Shown here piece by piece: positions 26,027 through 41,400 of a DNA stretch of 64,000 bases. Below the pieces are notes generated by a model, which had not been told where the DNA came from, did no database searches, and saw nothing but the letters and a program-made list of their open reading frames with translations. The position numbers were made by a program, and so were the translations under genes. How positions within the stretch are numbered: position 1 is the stretch's first letter; every line of letters starts with the position of its first letter. Origin of the DNA: Molanna angustata (lineage: Eukaryota > Arthropoda > Insecta > Trichoptera > Molannidae); the NCBI GenBank assembly GCA_963576475.1, contig OY754964.1, positions 7,163,486-7,227,485 on the forward strand, given 5' to 3'.

Positions 26027-26200
26027 GCAGGACCACTGAATAACTAGTCTACTCTAAAGCACCATTCGAACCCAGGACCACTGAATAACTAGTCTACTCT
26101 AAAGCACCATTCGAACCCAGGACCACTGAATAACTCGTCTACTCTAAAGCACCATCCAAACCCAGGTATGCTGAATAACTAGTCCACTCAAGCACTTTTG
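26027..26200. repeat. 45-bp tandem repeat
   Basis: About 3.7 units of AGGACCACTGAATAACTAGT / CTACTCTAAAGCACCATTCG / AACCC. Its reverse complement contains GGGTTCGAATGG, which resembles a polymerase III B box. Confidence 0.8.
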
Positions 26201-28050
<1,850 letters not shown>

Positions 28051-28078
28051 TTATATTTGATGTTTTCACGGGTGAAAT

Positions 28079-28799
<721 letters not shown>

Positions 28800-29383
28800 C
28801 CTTGGACATAAGATGACCCTAGGCAGAGACCAATCAAACCCATAGAAATTGAGAGAAGAATAAGTCTCGCATGGGCGGCCTTTGGGAAACTCGATAACAC
28901 CTTTCGTAGCCCCATACCAATTCTCTGAAGGCAAGGGTGTTTGAGCAGTGCATTCTGCCAATATTCACTTATGGCATGGAAACAACCACTTTAACCAAAT
29001 TGTCTGCCAACAAGCTGCGTATAGCACAAAGGAAGATGGAAAGAATAATGTTGGCAATAAAACTAGAAGACAGGAAGAGGAACTGACTGGATACGCAGTC
29101 AGACCAAACTGTCCGATGTGGTTGAGAAGTGGAGAAGTGGAGATAGTCAGGACACCTATCAAGAATGACCGATAATAGATGGACTAAAAGACTGGTGGAG
29201 TGGAGACCGAGAGGCGACAAGAGACCACAAGGGCGACCACCTAATAGATGGATGGACGACATAAAAAGATTTGTTGGACCACAGTGGATGGGAGTCGCAC
29301 AGGAACGGGAGGAGTGGAGAAGGAGAGGGGAGGCCTATGTCCTGCAGTGGGCAAACACAGGCTGATGATGATGATGATGATGA
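28800..29383 (+). pseudogene. RTE-type LINE, 3' third, with (ATG)n tail
   Basis: The + frames read [50 protein letters not shown] and, after a small deletion, DRWTKRLVEWRPRG, RPPNRWMDDIKRFVG, AQEREEWRRRGEAYVLQW. These are the ordered C-terminal boxes of insect RTE reverse transcriptases. The tail GGCTGATGATGATGATGATG (29362 on) is the diagnostic microsatellite end. The catalytic domain is absent. Confidence 0.88.
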
Positions 29384-30554
29384 AGAAATATGCGTTGGAA
29401 AGAGACATGTTTCTGTGGAGTGATGTGGTACTAAACGTGTTTTATAAAGATCGAATAAATTCTAGAAGTAACCGAAACAGAATAACAGAAATTTCTTTCC
29501 GTTTCATGGGTATCCTCCCCTACATCGAATTAATTTTATTTTTAACAAATATATTCTAATTATTAGTATCAGAACATTTTCGTTTATTAATTCATTTCGT
29601 GGGATCTTGGTAACTTCTTTTTTTCAATATTTCTGATATACCTACCTATCTACAATCTACATAATAATTATATATAGATAATAAACAATACATGACATTG
29701 CTTTTATGATGATTTTAATTCTAGAAAGTTCCATGACAAATTCATGACTTTATTTTGTCTAAGATCTAGGAGGTTCTATGACCAAACATTTTTTTAAACA
29801 AACGTTTGCAAATAAACTGATTGTCTCTGTTTCTGGAACGGGTGGTCATACCAGAAAATCTTATGAGATATCTTTGCGCGCAATATTAACATTTTTCAAT
29901 AGTTATTTTTCCTTCAAATTTAAATAAAGTGCATCCCCTACATTTGACCTCATTACTCTTCTGTAATTAGATCATGTCACGATCGTGCAACTAACGATAT
30001 ATGTACATAATATTATTATAAACCTACTGTGAATGTTACATCACGCGCCGTCAATGTTGCGATATTAATTACATTTAAATAACGGAATGCTACACGCTAC
30101 AGATTAGATTAAATTGTTTGTACATTTGTAGGTTAAAAATACCAATATTAGGTACATAGGGCCGCATACGTCCAGGTCAACCAATACCTTATTCTGGGTT
30201 GTGTTCACATACAACGCTCCACGTCGGGCGTCAGATGTACCTGAAGTTGCAGATTATGGCGTTTTTCACACCAATCTCACTGAAAAATCTGGCCAAATGT
30301 CATTTCATACATATCTCTTTTTAGGTTATATTTTCATCGAAAGACAACACTTGGGCAGTGGAGTAAATAATGATCACCCTTTTATTGTAAATTCTTGTGA
30401 AGGCCTTTACAATTGGTTAAAAACAGGGAGTTCAAATATGTTAAAATAATAATGCGTAAATTTTTGATTAACAAATTAAAATGCAACAAACGCTTTGATG
30501 AAGCTTCAATTTAATCAATTTAATTTCTATTTCAATTTAATTTTCTATAAGTTC
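29384..30554. other. AT-rich spacer, no recognised feature
   Basis: An 82-codon frame at 30201-30449 has no motif or splice support. Confidence 0.4.
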
Positions 30555-31053
30555 ATCTGATTTTCCAACTGATCTGAATATTATGATCCATCCCCATAAT
30601 CTGAGACATGAATCTAACTCATGCAACGATAACTGTACTGCAATTAAAGTCACACATAGTATAAGATATCTAGGAATAATTGTACATAAATAGAAATCTC
30701 AAGTGGAAAGAAAAAATTGAGATGGTTGAAAAACGAATTTATATATTCTTGGATGTAAGAAATTGTATGGGACTGAGACAGTTAAATTCAATAGGTACAC
30801 TATGGCCTAGTGCAGTCAGTATTACAATACTCTATAACTAGCTGGGGAGCAACATATATTACTAGCCTAAAATGTGTGGATGTTGTGCAGAAACTCATAA
30901 TAAAGATTATTTTAAAAAAGCCAAGAGATTACCCAACAATACAAGTCTTTCAGGAGTTTAACGTACTAAAATTCAATGAACATTTCAAGAAATATGCAAT
31001 ACTTCAAGTTCTCAGAGAGCCTGAGTACCACAGGCTCTCTGAGAACTTGAAGT
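30555..31053 (+). pseudogene. Jockey/CR1-like LINE reverse transcriptase fragment
   Basis: The frame reads IKVTHSIRYLGIIVH, stop, NLKWKEKIEMVEKRI, then VLQYSITSWGATYITSLKCV and VVQKLIIKIILKKP, the thumb region of LINE reverse transcriptases (YLGI..D..L.W..HI; ..v..Y.i..WG). Stops break it. It ends at a perfect hairpin. Confidence 0.75.
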
Positions 31054-31215
31054 AGCCCAAATCGAGCCTTGTTCTCCGTTAACTTTCGCCTCCATCCCAT
31101 CCTGTCCTCTGCTGCCACTTTTCAGCTCCTCTCCTGGAGAAGCTGAGCCGCATCCTTTCTGACCTCATCTTCCCACCGCAGCCTTAGTCTTCCTACCCTT
31201 TCAAGCAAGTTCTGC
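31054..31215 (-). pseudogene. RTE-like LINE C-terminal fragment
   Basis: The minus frame reads GRLRLRWEDEVRKDAAQLL, then AEDRMGWRRKLTENKARFGL, matching the GRP..RW.DDv / DR..WR..v.eAk...GL end box of RTE-like reverse transcriptases. It is joined at its end to the + strand LINE above by a hairpin. Confidence 0.6.
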
Positions 31216-31834
31216 TTTATTTTATTCTAGCAACACAAGCCAAGAATTGAATAATGAACAAGTAAAAATCGTAAAAAGATGATAAATTTATGTTTTTTCA
31301 AAGACGTTTTGCAAACCGAGAAAATAAATTATCAATAAGAATTAAATTTATTTAGATTATTTGAACCATTAAACAAGCATAAAAATATAAATGGTGTTTA
31401 TTTTAAAAGTTTTAACTTGCTTAAAAAGATTACAAAAAAGGCGCGATTTTTGAAATTTTTCAAAACTTTAGGTACGATGCGCTAACGGAAGATGTTAACC
31501 GATTTAAAAAAAAATTATGGCGTTTTTCTTCACATTACAATAGGCAACTTTTCCGCACTAAAGCGTTTTGAAATTCAAAAAAAACTTTTTTTCGACCCAC
31601 CCTAATACATATGGTTGATGCTGGGGTTTGTGTTGCGGGGGTTGTTTGGGGGGAGTGTGGGAGGAGGTTGAGGTTTTGTAAGCAGTATTCTCGCAGTGCA
31701 GGACCTTACCTTCTTCTTACGTTTTCATGGGTGACTCCCGTAATACGACCCTAAGCGTGATTATGTTTTATATATTATATATCACTTGTATTTGTCCAGT
31801 CATTGACTGTCTGCTTTGAATTTGTAAAATTACA
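31216..31834. other. Spacer with a G-rich island
   Basis: No gene. A run of G tracts at 31623-31667 stands out in AT-rich DNA. Confidence 0.5.
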
Positions 31835-32257
31835 CTAGCTCAATCCTTACTTCTTCCATTGCTTGATTACGGTGATGTGTGCTATCTGGATGCCAATGAA
31901 GAATTATTAAATAAACTGGAACGATTACAGAATGTCTGTATACGGTCCATTTACAATCTAAAAAATAATATGATCATGTTTCGACTTATAGAAATATACT
32001 TCGTTGGCCAAAAATACGAGATCGTCGTAACATTCACATTCTGTCATTACTTTATAACATTATTTATATACAATCCCTAATCACCACAATATTTAGAAAA
32101 TAACATCGTTTTCTTGTCAAGTCACGGCCTATCCCTTCGATCTGCTGAACGTACTACATTAGCTATCCCCATTCACAATACAGAAGTTTTCAGCTCTTCT
32201 TTTCAAGTACAATCAGCTAGACTATGGAATGGCCTAAGTGATGAAGTAACGTCATCT
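31835..32257 (+). pseudogene. CR1/L2-like LINE reverse transcriptase C-terminus, cut by an insertion
   Basis: The frame reads LLDYGDVCYLDANEELLNKL, ERLQNVCIRSIYNL, and after a shift ERTTLAIPIHNTEVFSSSFQ, VQSARLWNGLSDEVTSS. It is then cut off at 32258 by the repeat element, before the expected FKKRLK end. Confidence 0.8.
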
Positions 32258-34217
32258 CGAGTGGGTTGTGGCCAACACTAAACTCTCCACACCACAAATA
32301 TTGACAATGAAATATTTTATTCATTCTAAATTTTACTACCAGGAATATAAATTTTCTAACGATAGTATATTTTCATGTTAAGATAGACAAACTATTAATG
32401 CAGTATGGTGTAGAATTCTAATGTTGCGTGAAATATTTTAATAAAAGCAGATAAATTTTGTTTTAAAGGACGTTAGAGCATTTTGACAATTTTGACACGT
32501 GATATCATATGAAGAAATTTTTGTTATTTATGGAAAGCTTATCAGTTCTATGTTCAAGCTCTTTACATTATAACATGAAATCAAATTACTGAACTTTTCC
32601 ATACATAAGAAATTTATCTTATTATATACATTTTTATTCATACTAAATTTTACTACCAGGAAAATAAATTTTCTATCGATAGTATATTTTTATGTTAAGA
32701 TAGACAAACTATTATTGCAGTATGGTGTAGAATGCTTATGTTGTATGAAATATTTTAGTAAAAGCAGATAAATTTTGTTTTAAAGAACGCGTGAGCATTT
32801 TCAAAATTTTGACACGTGATATCATATGAAGAATTTTTTGGTTATTTATGGAAAGCTAATCAGTCCTATGTTCAAGCTCTTTACATTATAACATGAAATC
32901 AAATTACTGAACTTTTCCATACATAGAAATTTATCTAATTACATTTTTATTCATACTAAATGTTACTACCAGGAATATAAATTTTCTTCCGATAGTATAT
33001 TTTTATGTTAAGATAAACAAACTATTAATGCAGTATAGTGAAGAATGCTTATGTTGTATGAAATATTTTAAAAAAAGCAGATAAATTTTGTTTTAAAGAA
33101 CGCGAGAGCATTTTCAAAATTTTGACACGTGATATCATATGAAGAATTTTTTGGTTATTTATGGAAAGCTAATCAGTTCTATGTTCAAGCTCTTTACATT
33201 ATAACATGAAATCAAATTACTGAACTTTTCCATACATAGAAATTTATCTAATTACATTTTTATTCATACTAAATGTTACTACCAGGAATATAAATTTTCT
33301 TCCGATAGTATATTTTTATGTTAAGATAGACAAACTATTAATGCAGTATAGTGAAGAATGCGTATGTTGTATGAAATATTTTAAAAAAAGCAGATAAATT
33401 TTGTTTCAAAGAGCGTTAGAGCATTTTGACAATGTTGACACGTGATATCATATGAAGAAATTTTATGATATCTATGAAAAGCTAATCAGTTCTAAGTTCA
33501 AGCTATTAATATTCTTATATCAATATGAAATCAATGAACTGAACATTGCCAAATATAAAAAAATTCTCTTGTTACATATAAGTTTCATACAAATATCCAT
33601 TAAATAAAATATAATTTTTGAAACCGTTGAATATTTTTCTTTTAACATTGACCAACTTTGAATACAATTTTATGAAGATTCTTAGTGTTGTATAAATAGT
33701 TGAAACCAAATTAAAATATCTCTAATTTCCAGGTCGTGAGAGCATTTTTTCAGTTTTAATAGATGAAATCATAAAGAAACATTGGGAAAAAATTAACCGT
33801 TGTCTATGGAAAACTAATCAGCTCTAAGTTTATGGACTTAACACATGTGATATCAATATGAAGTCAATCGGACTTATAGTTTGGGCTGCAGAGAGGACAC
33901 AAAAAAAAACAACGTAAATGATGAATTCATAGAGAAGATATCAAAAGTTGTCTATGGAAATCTAATTAGCTCTAGGTCTTTGCACTTTACACATATGATG
34001 TTAATATGAAGTCGATCGGACTTATAGTTTGGGCTGTAGAGAGGACACAAAAAAGATAAATGCTACGGCGTACGGCGTATACGCCATACACATAAACACA
34101 TCATGACGAAACTCATAGTGTGCATTCTCTACATGATACCCATTGAGAAATTGATGTAAAAGAAATACGCTTAAATTTTGCGAAATCATGACTCTCCCCT
34201 ATTCCATAGTGTGGAGA
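32258..34217 (+). mobile_element. Repeat-bearing element with 4 monomers of 313 bp
   Basis: It starts CGAGTGGGTTGTGGCCAAC followed by AAACTCTCCACAC. Four monomers follow (GCAGATAAATTTTGTTT at 32447, 32764, 33077, 33390), then diverged tail units (GGACTTATAGTTTGGGCTG twice), a short (TACGGCG)n, and the end ATTCCATAGTGTGGAGAGT. The 11-mer ACTCTCCACAC near the 5' end is inverted as GTGTGGAGAGT at the 3' end. No protein. Inserted in a LINE at its 5' side. Confidence 0.7.
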
Positions 34218-34799
34218 GTAAAAACCTTTTGAAAATTGAAAACCTTTGTTAAACACATTATTTTGTGTGCTTGCTGGGTTAGTCTGAGGCAGTATAAAGT
34301 CCGAATAAAGGAATAATGCCAGTGTCGTTTAAAATCTTCCAAAACTGTTATTGCACACAGTATGTACTTACTGCGCAAACCTACTATCGACACAGATAAT
34401 CATTAAATGAATGTTAAAAAGATATCGACTAATAGATAGGTTTATAATTTGTAGCTGGTTATTCTATTCAGAAAAGTCTAGGTTTGGTTCTAGACGAAAC
34501 TTTGAATTGTATTAAAATAGAGAACGATAAGTCAAGATTACAAACCGTAAACACGATAATACATAAAAGTAAATAAACAAATTATTATATAATTTCATAA
34601 CAAATACATTTTTATGTTTCAAATGACATATAATTACATATAATTTAGCGAAGCGGTCACGAAATAATTATTAAATATTTTAAATGAAAAGTTTACACAG
34701 CAAAACATCACGGAATCGCCAACATTTAGGTAAATAAATTACATTTTCACCGTAGAGTTCTAGAACAGTTTAATATGAAATCTGGAAACTGTAAGTATT
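34218..34799. other. Upstream region of the ionotropic receptor
   Basis: No clear TATA/Inr pair was recognised. A CTGTAAGTAT donor-like word at 34788 lies just before the start codon; no acceptor fits it. Confidence 0.35.
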
Positions 34800-37004
34800 A
34801 TGTTTTCAAAGTACGATGTTATATTTCTAATATTTTTTCAATGTGTTCACTGCCTGTTATATCCCAATTTGAATTATACATTTGTTGAAAATATTGGACA
34901 GTGTCTTCTCAATATCACAAACAACCATATTGTGATGAACCCGCTCGGTTTTATGGTTATTACCAAAACATACAAAATGAATGATCCAGCTCATATTGTC
35001 CTGGACAATTATATCACAGCAATATCCAAATCTAGCAAAACGGCAATCATGACTGTTGGGAATGACAATGATGACGTGATGTGGAAAACAATGAAACGAG
35101 AACGAAATGCCAGCCTCCTCGATATAAACGAACATGGCTATGTGGAAACAGAAGACGAATTCATCCAGTCTCATTTACACTTCATGAAGCTGGCTGATTT
35201 CTACATGATTATTGTCGATGGTTTTCGTTCCTACAACAGCAAAATTAGGCAACTTCTCAAAATACCTTCATGGAACCCTCGAGCTCCGATGGTTGTTTAT
35301 GTTTCCAAATTTCCCAAAACTCGTTCTACAATGGAAGTTTATCCAAGATTCATTCTCAGGTCTCTTTGGAACTATCATGTCATGAACGTTATACTACTTA
35401 TCCATGACTACAAAAACCGTTTCAAAATCAATATATTTTCCTGGAATCCGTACGATCCTCCGCACAGATGTGGTCAGAGAGATCAAAACATTGAACATTA
35501 CTTTAAATTATACGGCACATGCTTAGATGGAAAACTTACTCAAAATGATAAGTTTTATTCAAACAAAATTCCAAACAACTTACAAGGATGTCCAATCAAA
35601 GTTCTCGGATTGATATGGAAACCATTCGTAAACCACAATAAAAGTGGGGAAGACCAAGGACTGGATCGAGATATTATCAATATAATTGCCGAAAGATTAA
35701 ACTTCACTGTTGATCTTGACACTAACGAAAGCATATGGGGAGACAGAGATGATAACGGAAGCTGGTATGGTTTGATGGGAAAATTGAAAAAAGGTCACGG
35801 AGAAGTAGCAATTGGAGCCATTTACCCGGACAATGATATTCACGAAGATTTTGATGCGACTATTTCTTACCTTCAAGATTCATATATATGGGTTGTACCT
35901 CGAGCTAGAGAAACCCCCGAATGGAAAAACTTAGTTATCGTGCTAATGCCCAAAATGTGGATAGCTTCATTAATTGCTTATTGCTTTTGTTCAATAGTTT
36001 GGTATTATCTGTGCAAATCCAAATGGGAAACGGGCATAAAACTAAAGTGTTTCGTGATGGCAATGTTGAACTCTCTGTGTATGTATATTGGAGCATCTTT
36101 AGAATCTAAACCAAACAGTCATTCTATGAGAATATATTTCGCCACGTTTTGTTTGTACGGAATGGTTTGGGCCACTGCATATCAGACAAAACTGATCGAT
36201 GTTCTGACAAACCCAACTCTCGAACACCAGATGACGGAACTGAAGGAACTCTTGGAGTCGAACCTCAAATTCGGGGGCAACGAAGCTTTCAAGTTTCTGT
36301 TTAACAACTCCCTAGATGAAATGGAAGAATTTCTCCATTCAAACTATTTGGATCTCGATATCCACAATGTGTTGGACGACGTAATCAAGTACAGAAATAT
36401 TTCGGTTTTGACGAGTAAATTGTATGTTGAATATTTGTCATCAATAACCACCCGTTACAATGACAATCATGGTGTTCCGAAATTTTATCCTCTACACACA
36501 ACTGTCTTTTCGTTTTCCGTGGAGATGGTGGCAGTTAAAGGGTTTGCTTTTCTGGATAAGTTCGACTATTTGATTTCTCTATTGAAAGCCAATGGTCTTG
36601 TTAGACATTTCTTCGAAACGTTCAACTTCCGGTCTCAGTTAATGGCTGCCAAGCTAGCGAGAGAATCACATGTCCAAGATGCGGATGATAATATCAAGTT
36701 GAGTTTAAATCATCTTCAAGGTATTTTCTTCGTGATGTCTTTGGGTTACATTACAGCAACATTGGTATTTATATATGAAATCTTCAACTCAAAAACAATT
36801 ATCAAGAAAAAAAATAATGGTTTGAAAAGTTTTGTGAAGCGCTGGACTGAAAAATACAAAAAATCTCAAAGATCAAAAAATAATATAAAGCAAAATAGTG
36901 ATTTTTTAAAACTCGATAAATATTATTCGCGTCACAAATTTATTCGATGGACTGAATGGTTTGAAAAGGGTGATAATTTTGATAGATTAAAATATTCTAA
37001 GTAA
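34800..37004 (+). CDS. Divergent ionotropic receptor (IR), single exon, 734 codons
   Basis: This is an intact intronless reading frame for an insect ionotropic receptor, a ligand-gated cation channel of the variant glutamate receptor family that works in chemosensory (smell, taste, humidity) neurons. A hydrophobic signal-like N-terminus (residues 1-20) precedes an amino-terminal domain. The ligand-binding S1 half begins near C264 (CPIKVLGLIWKPF). Membrane segment M1 is about residues 378-404, M2 about 445-470 (pore region before it), then the S2 half, then M3 about 637-662 followed by a basic cytoplasmic tail rich in K and R. The classical glutamate-binding arginine of S1 is not visible around D350 (DFDATISYLQD), as in most divergent IRs, so glutamate is unlikely to be the ligand. 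A stands at -3 of the chosen ATG. An out-of-frame ATG at 34774 opens a short overlapping frame. Family membership is confident; the subfamily is not assigned. Confidence 0.9.
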   Translation: MFSKYDVIFLIFFQCVHCLLYPNLNYTFVENIGQCLLNITNNHIVMNPLGFMVITKTYKMNDPAHIVLDNYITAISKSSKTAIMTVGNDNDDVMWKTMKRERNASLLDINEHGYVETEDEFIQSHLHFMKLADFYMIIVDGFRSYNSKIRQLLKIPSWNPRAPMVVYVSKFPKTRSTMEVYPRFILRSLWNYHVMNVILLIHDYKNRFKINIFSWNPYDPPHRCGQRDQNIEHYFKLYGTCLDGKLTQNDKFYSNKIPNNLQGCPIKVLGLIWKPFVNHNKSGEDQGLDRDIINIIAERLNFTVDLDTNESIWGDRDDNGSWYGLMGKLKKGHGEVAIGAIYPDNDIHEDFDATISYLQDSYIWVVPRARETPEWKNLVIVLMPKMWIASLIAYCFCSIVWYYLCKSKWETGIKLKCFVMAMLNSLCMYIGASLESKPNSHSMRIYFATFCLYGMVWATAYQTKLIDVLTNPTLEHQMTELKELLESNLKFGGNEAFKFLFNNSLDEMEEFLHSNYLDLDIHNVLDDVIKYRNISVLTSKLYVEYLSSITTRYNDNHGVPKFYPLHTTVFSFSVEMVAVKGFAFLDKFDYLISLLKANGLVRHFFETFNFRSQLMAAKLARESHVQDADDNIKLSLNHLQGIFFVMSLGYITATLVFIYEIFNSKTIIKKKNNGLKSFVKRWTEKYKKSQRSKNNIKQNSDFLKLDKYYSRHKFIRWTEWFEKGDNFDRLKYSK

Positions 37005-37040
37005 ATTTTATATCGTTTCAAAAGTAGACAAATAATTACA

Positions 37041-37046
37041 ATAAAT
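37041..37046 (+). promoter_or_regulatory. AATAAA poly(A) signal of the ionotropic receptor
   Basis: A canonical AATAAA lies 37 bases after the receptor stop codon, at a normal distance for a short 3' untranslated region. Confidence 0.5.
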
Positions 37047-37984
37047 TAAAGCTACAGATAAAGAGTTCGTCAAGAGAAATAATGCGGGTGACATCACCTG
37101 TACCTACACAATAGTACAGAGATCTACTCTAATTTGAATTGACCAAAATTAATCGGTTGACAGTCGACGTGTTGTAGCGTATTGAGTGTCACTAACTTTT
37201 CCCCTGAACTTTGCAACCATAGCTTTGCAACTATACTTTGTAAAACTGTCACCCGCATTCTTTCACTTGTCGAGCTTTACGATGTTTGACTTATACAAAA
37301 TAATATGTTTTTAAAAAATGTCCACTACCAATGATGTTAAAAATTTGTGTCTATAAAATGAATTAATTAAAACGACAAACTAATTTCTAAATATATGCAT
37401 GCTAAAAACATTCATTCTTTTCCTGTGTTCAATAAGTATACCCATTTGTTGAATGTTTTATGCAATTTTCGTTTAATAGAAAATAATAAATTTTATTACA
37501 TATGTTTAAAAAACAAATTATTCATCAATTTCACTAATTAGTCTGTTTCAACAAAGTCAAATTAGTTATTTTTTGACAAATTTTTAACATCTCAATAGAG
37601 ACGAATGAACCAGGAACTCAATCCACCTACAGGGCTTACGACTGGTCTACGTGATCACCTTCTAATAATTGAGTAGGTATAGTTAGCTTCTTGAACACGT
37701 CATGTGTGGTGCGTAGGGGGCAAATTTGTATTTTTTTTTGCTTGATTGGTATATGAGTAAACCACTCCACTCCACGACGAAATTGCTCAAGTAATTTACC
37801 GGAAAAATGTTTCAGTTTGTGTCATTCAACAAAATTACCGCACAACTTCTTGAAATATTTAAGTAGGAAATATAAATGTTATTGTTTCAAGGGAAATAAC
37901 AGATAAATTGAAGAACATAGGCGTTAAAAATTTCATTGTAATTCCATAAATTTCTCACGTAAATATTGCATCTTTGTGCTGAAA
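37047..37984. other. Spacer downstream of the receptor
   Basis: No gene recognised; AT-rich. Confidence 0.4.
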
Positions 37985-38065
37985 ACACTTGTTGGTTGGA
38001 AGAAATTGCTATATGGCAATCAACTCGCCACTTACGCAAGTTGCAAGGAAGTGTTTATTATAAAT
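37985..38065 (+). mobile_element. LINE 3' UTR piece (CR1/L2-like family)
   Basis: TTGGTTGGAAGAAATTGC and AACTCGCCACTTACG correspond to the family 3' end at 11540-11600. Confidence 0.45.
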
Positions 38066-38463
38066 AGGGATGGTGTTTTTAGCTTTTTTTCGCGTCTCAC
38101 AAATTCACCATTTAACATTTATACATAATTTTCGAAATTGGAAATGAATAAGGGATGCAAATAATTAGACATAATTATGATCACGTAAAGCAGGGGTGGG
38201 CACTCAGTCGATCGTGATCGTAAGCAGTTTTAAGATCGATCGCGCGGCATACTTACGTGTTTGACGTTTTTCTGACTTACGAAAATTAACGAACGTTGCT
38301 ACTTTATCCATTTTTTATGAAGATTTTGAAATAACTGCTTATGGAATATTAAATACCTTTGACATGGACAAGCCTTCTCTTGAAAACAGGATGATGCAGA
38401 TTATTTCAGACATACGCTTCAAAGCCAGAGCAAGAGATTTTTGTCCCATTTTAACCTAAAACG

Positions 38464-41400
38464 AGTGGGTTGTGGCCAACACTAAACTCTCCACACCACA
38501 AATATTGACAATGAAATATTTTATTCATTCTAAATTTTACTACCAAGAATATAAATTTTCTAACGATAGTATATTTTCATGTTAAGATAGACAAACTATT
38601 AATGCAGTATGGTGAAGAATTCTAATGTTGTATGAAATATTTTAATAAAAGCAGATAAATTTTGTTTTAAAGGACGTTAGAGCATTTTGACAATTTTGAC
38701 ACGTAATATCATATGAAGAAATTTTTGTTATTTATGAAAAGCTAATCAGTTCGATGTTCAAGCTCTTTACATTATAACATGAAATCAAATTACTGAACTT
38801 TTCCATACATAGAAATTTATCTAATTACATTATTATTCATACTAAATGTTACTATCAGGAATATAAATTTTCTTCCGATAGTATATTTTTATGATAAGAT
38901 AGACAAACTTTTAATGCAGTATGGTGTAGAATGCTTATGTTGTATGAAATATTTTAAAAAAAGCAGATAAATTTTGTTCTAAAGAACGCGAGAGCATTTT
39001 CCAAATTTTGACAGGTGATATCATATGAAGATTTTTTTTGTTATTTATGGAAAGCTAATCAGTTCTATGTTCAAGCTCTTTACATTATAACATGAAATCA
39101 AATTACTGAACTTTTCCATACATAGAAATTTATCTAATTACATTTTTATTCATACTAAATGTTACTACCAGGAATATAAATTTTCTTCCGATAGTATATT
39201 TTTATGTTAAGATAGACAAACTATTAATGCAGTATAGTGAAGAATGCTTATGTTGTATGAAATATTTTAAAAAAAGCAGATAAATTTTGTTTTAAAGAAC
39301 GCGAGAGCATTTTTCAAATTTTGACAGGTGATATCATATGAAGAATTTTTTTGTTATTTATGGAAAGCTAATCAGTTCTATGTTCAAGCTCTTTACATTA
39401 TATCATGAAATCAAATTACTACACGTTTCCATACATAGAAATTTATCTAATTACATTTTTATTCATACTAAATGTTACTATCAGGAATATAAATTTTCTT
39501 CCGATAGTATATTTTTATGTTAAGATAAACAAACTATTAATGCAGTATAGTGAAGAATGCTTATGTTGTATGAAATATTTTAAAAAAAGCAGATAAATTT
39601 TGTTTTAAAGAACGCGAGAGCATTTTCAAAATTTTGACACGTGATATTATATGAAGATTTTTTTTGTTATTTATGGAAAACTAATCAGTTCTATGTTCAA
39701 GCTCTTTACATTATAACATGAAATCAAATTACTGAACTTTTCCATACATAGAAATTTATCTAATTACATTATTATTCATACTAAATGTTACTATCAGGAA
39801 TATAAATTTTCTTCCGATAGTATATTTTTATGTTAAGATAGACAAACTATTAATGCAGTATAGTGAAGAATGCTTATGTTGTATGAAATATTTTAAAAAA
39901 AGCAGATAAATTTTGTTTTAAAGAACGCGAGAGCATTTTTCAAATTTTGACAGGTGATATCATATGAAGAATTTTTTTGTTATTTATGGAAAGCTAATCA
40001 GTTCTATGTTCAAGCTCTTTACATTATATCATGAAATCAAATTACTACACGTTTCCATACATAGAAATTTATCTAATTACATTTTTATTCATACTAAATG
40101 TTACTATCAGGAATATAAATTTTCTTCCGATAGTATATTTTTATGTTAAGATAAACAAACTATTAATGCAGTATAGTGAAGAATGCTTATGTTGTATGAA
40201 ATATTTTAAAAAAAGCAGATAAATTTTGTTTTAAAGAACGCGAGAGCATTTTCAAAATTTTGACACGTGATATTATATGAAGATTTTTTTTGTTATTTAT
40301 GGAAAACTAATCAGTTCTATGTTCAAGCTCTTTACATTATAACATGAAATCAAATTACTGAACTTTTCCATACATAGAAATTTATCTAATTACATTATTA
40401 TTCATACTAAATGTTACTATCAGGAATATAAATTTTCTTCCGATAGTATATTTTTATGATAAGATAGACAAACTTTTAATGCAGTATGGTGTAGAATGCT
40501 TATGTTGTATGAAATATTTTAAAAAAAGCAGATAAATTTTGTTCTAAAGAACGCGAGAGCATTTTCCAAATTTTGACAGGTGATATCATATGAAGATTTT
40601 TTTTGTTATTTATGGAAAGCTAATCAGTTCTATGTTCAAGCTCTTTACATTATAACATGAAATCAAATTACTGAACTTTTCCATACATAGAAATTTATCT
40701 AATTACATTTTTATTCATACTAAATGTTACTACCAGGAATATAAATTTTCTTCCGATAGTATATTTTTATGTTAAGATAGACAAACTATTAATGCAGTAT
40801 AGTGAAGAATGCTTATGTTGTATGAAATATTTTAAAAAAAGCAGATAAATTTTGTTTTAAAGAACGCGAGAGCATTTTTCAAATTTTGACAGGTGATATC
40901 ATATGAAGAATTTTTTTGTTATTTATGGAAAGCTAATCAGTTCTATGTTCAAGCTCTTTACATTATATCATGAAATCAAATTACTACACGTTTCCATACA
41001 TAGAAATTTATCTAATTACATTTTTATTCATACTAAATGTTACTATCAGGAATATAAATTTTCTTCCGATAGTATATTTTTATGTTAAGATAAACAAACT
41101 ATTAATGCAGTATAGTGAAGAATGCTTATGTTGTATGAAATATTTTAAAAAAAGCAGATAAATTTTGTTTTAAAGAACGCGAGAGCATTTTCAAAATTTT
41201 GACACGTGATATTATATGAAGATTTTTTTTGTTATTTATGGAAAACTAATCAGTTCTATGTTCAAGCTCTTTACATTATAACATGAAATCAAATTACTGA
41301 ACTTTTCCATACATAGAAATTTATCTAATTACATTATTATTCATACTAAATGTTACTATCAGGAATATAAATTTTCTTCCGATAGTATATTTTTATGTTA

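Noticed and set aside
30201..30449. 82-codon frame as a gene
   Set aside because: No homology clue and no start or splice context; consistent with chance.
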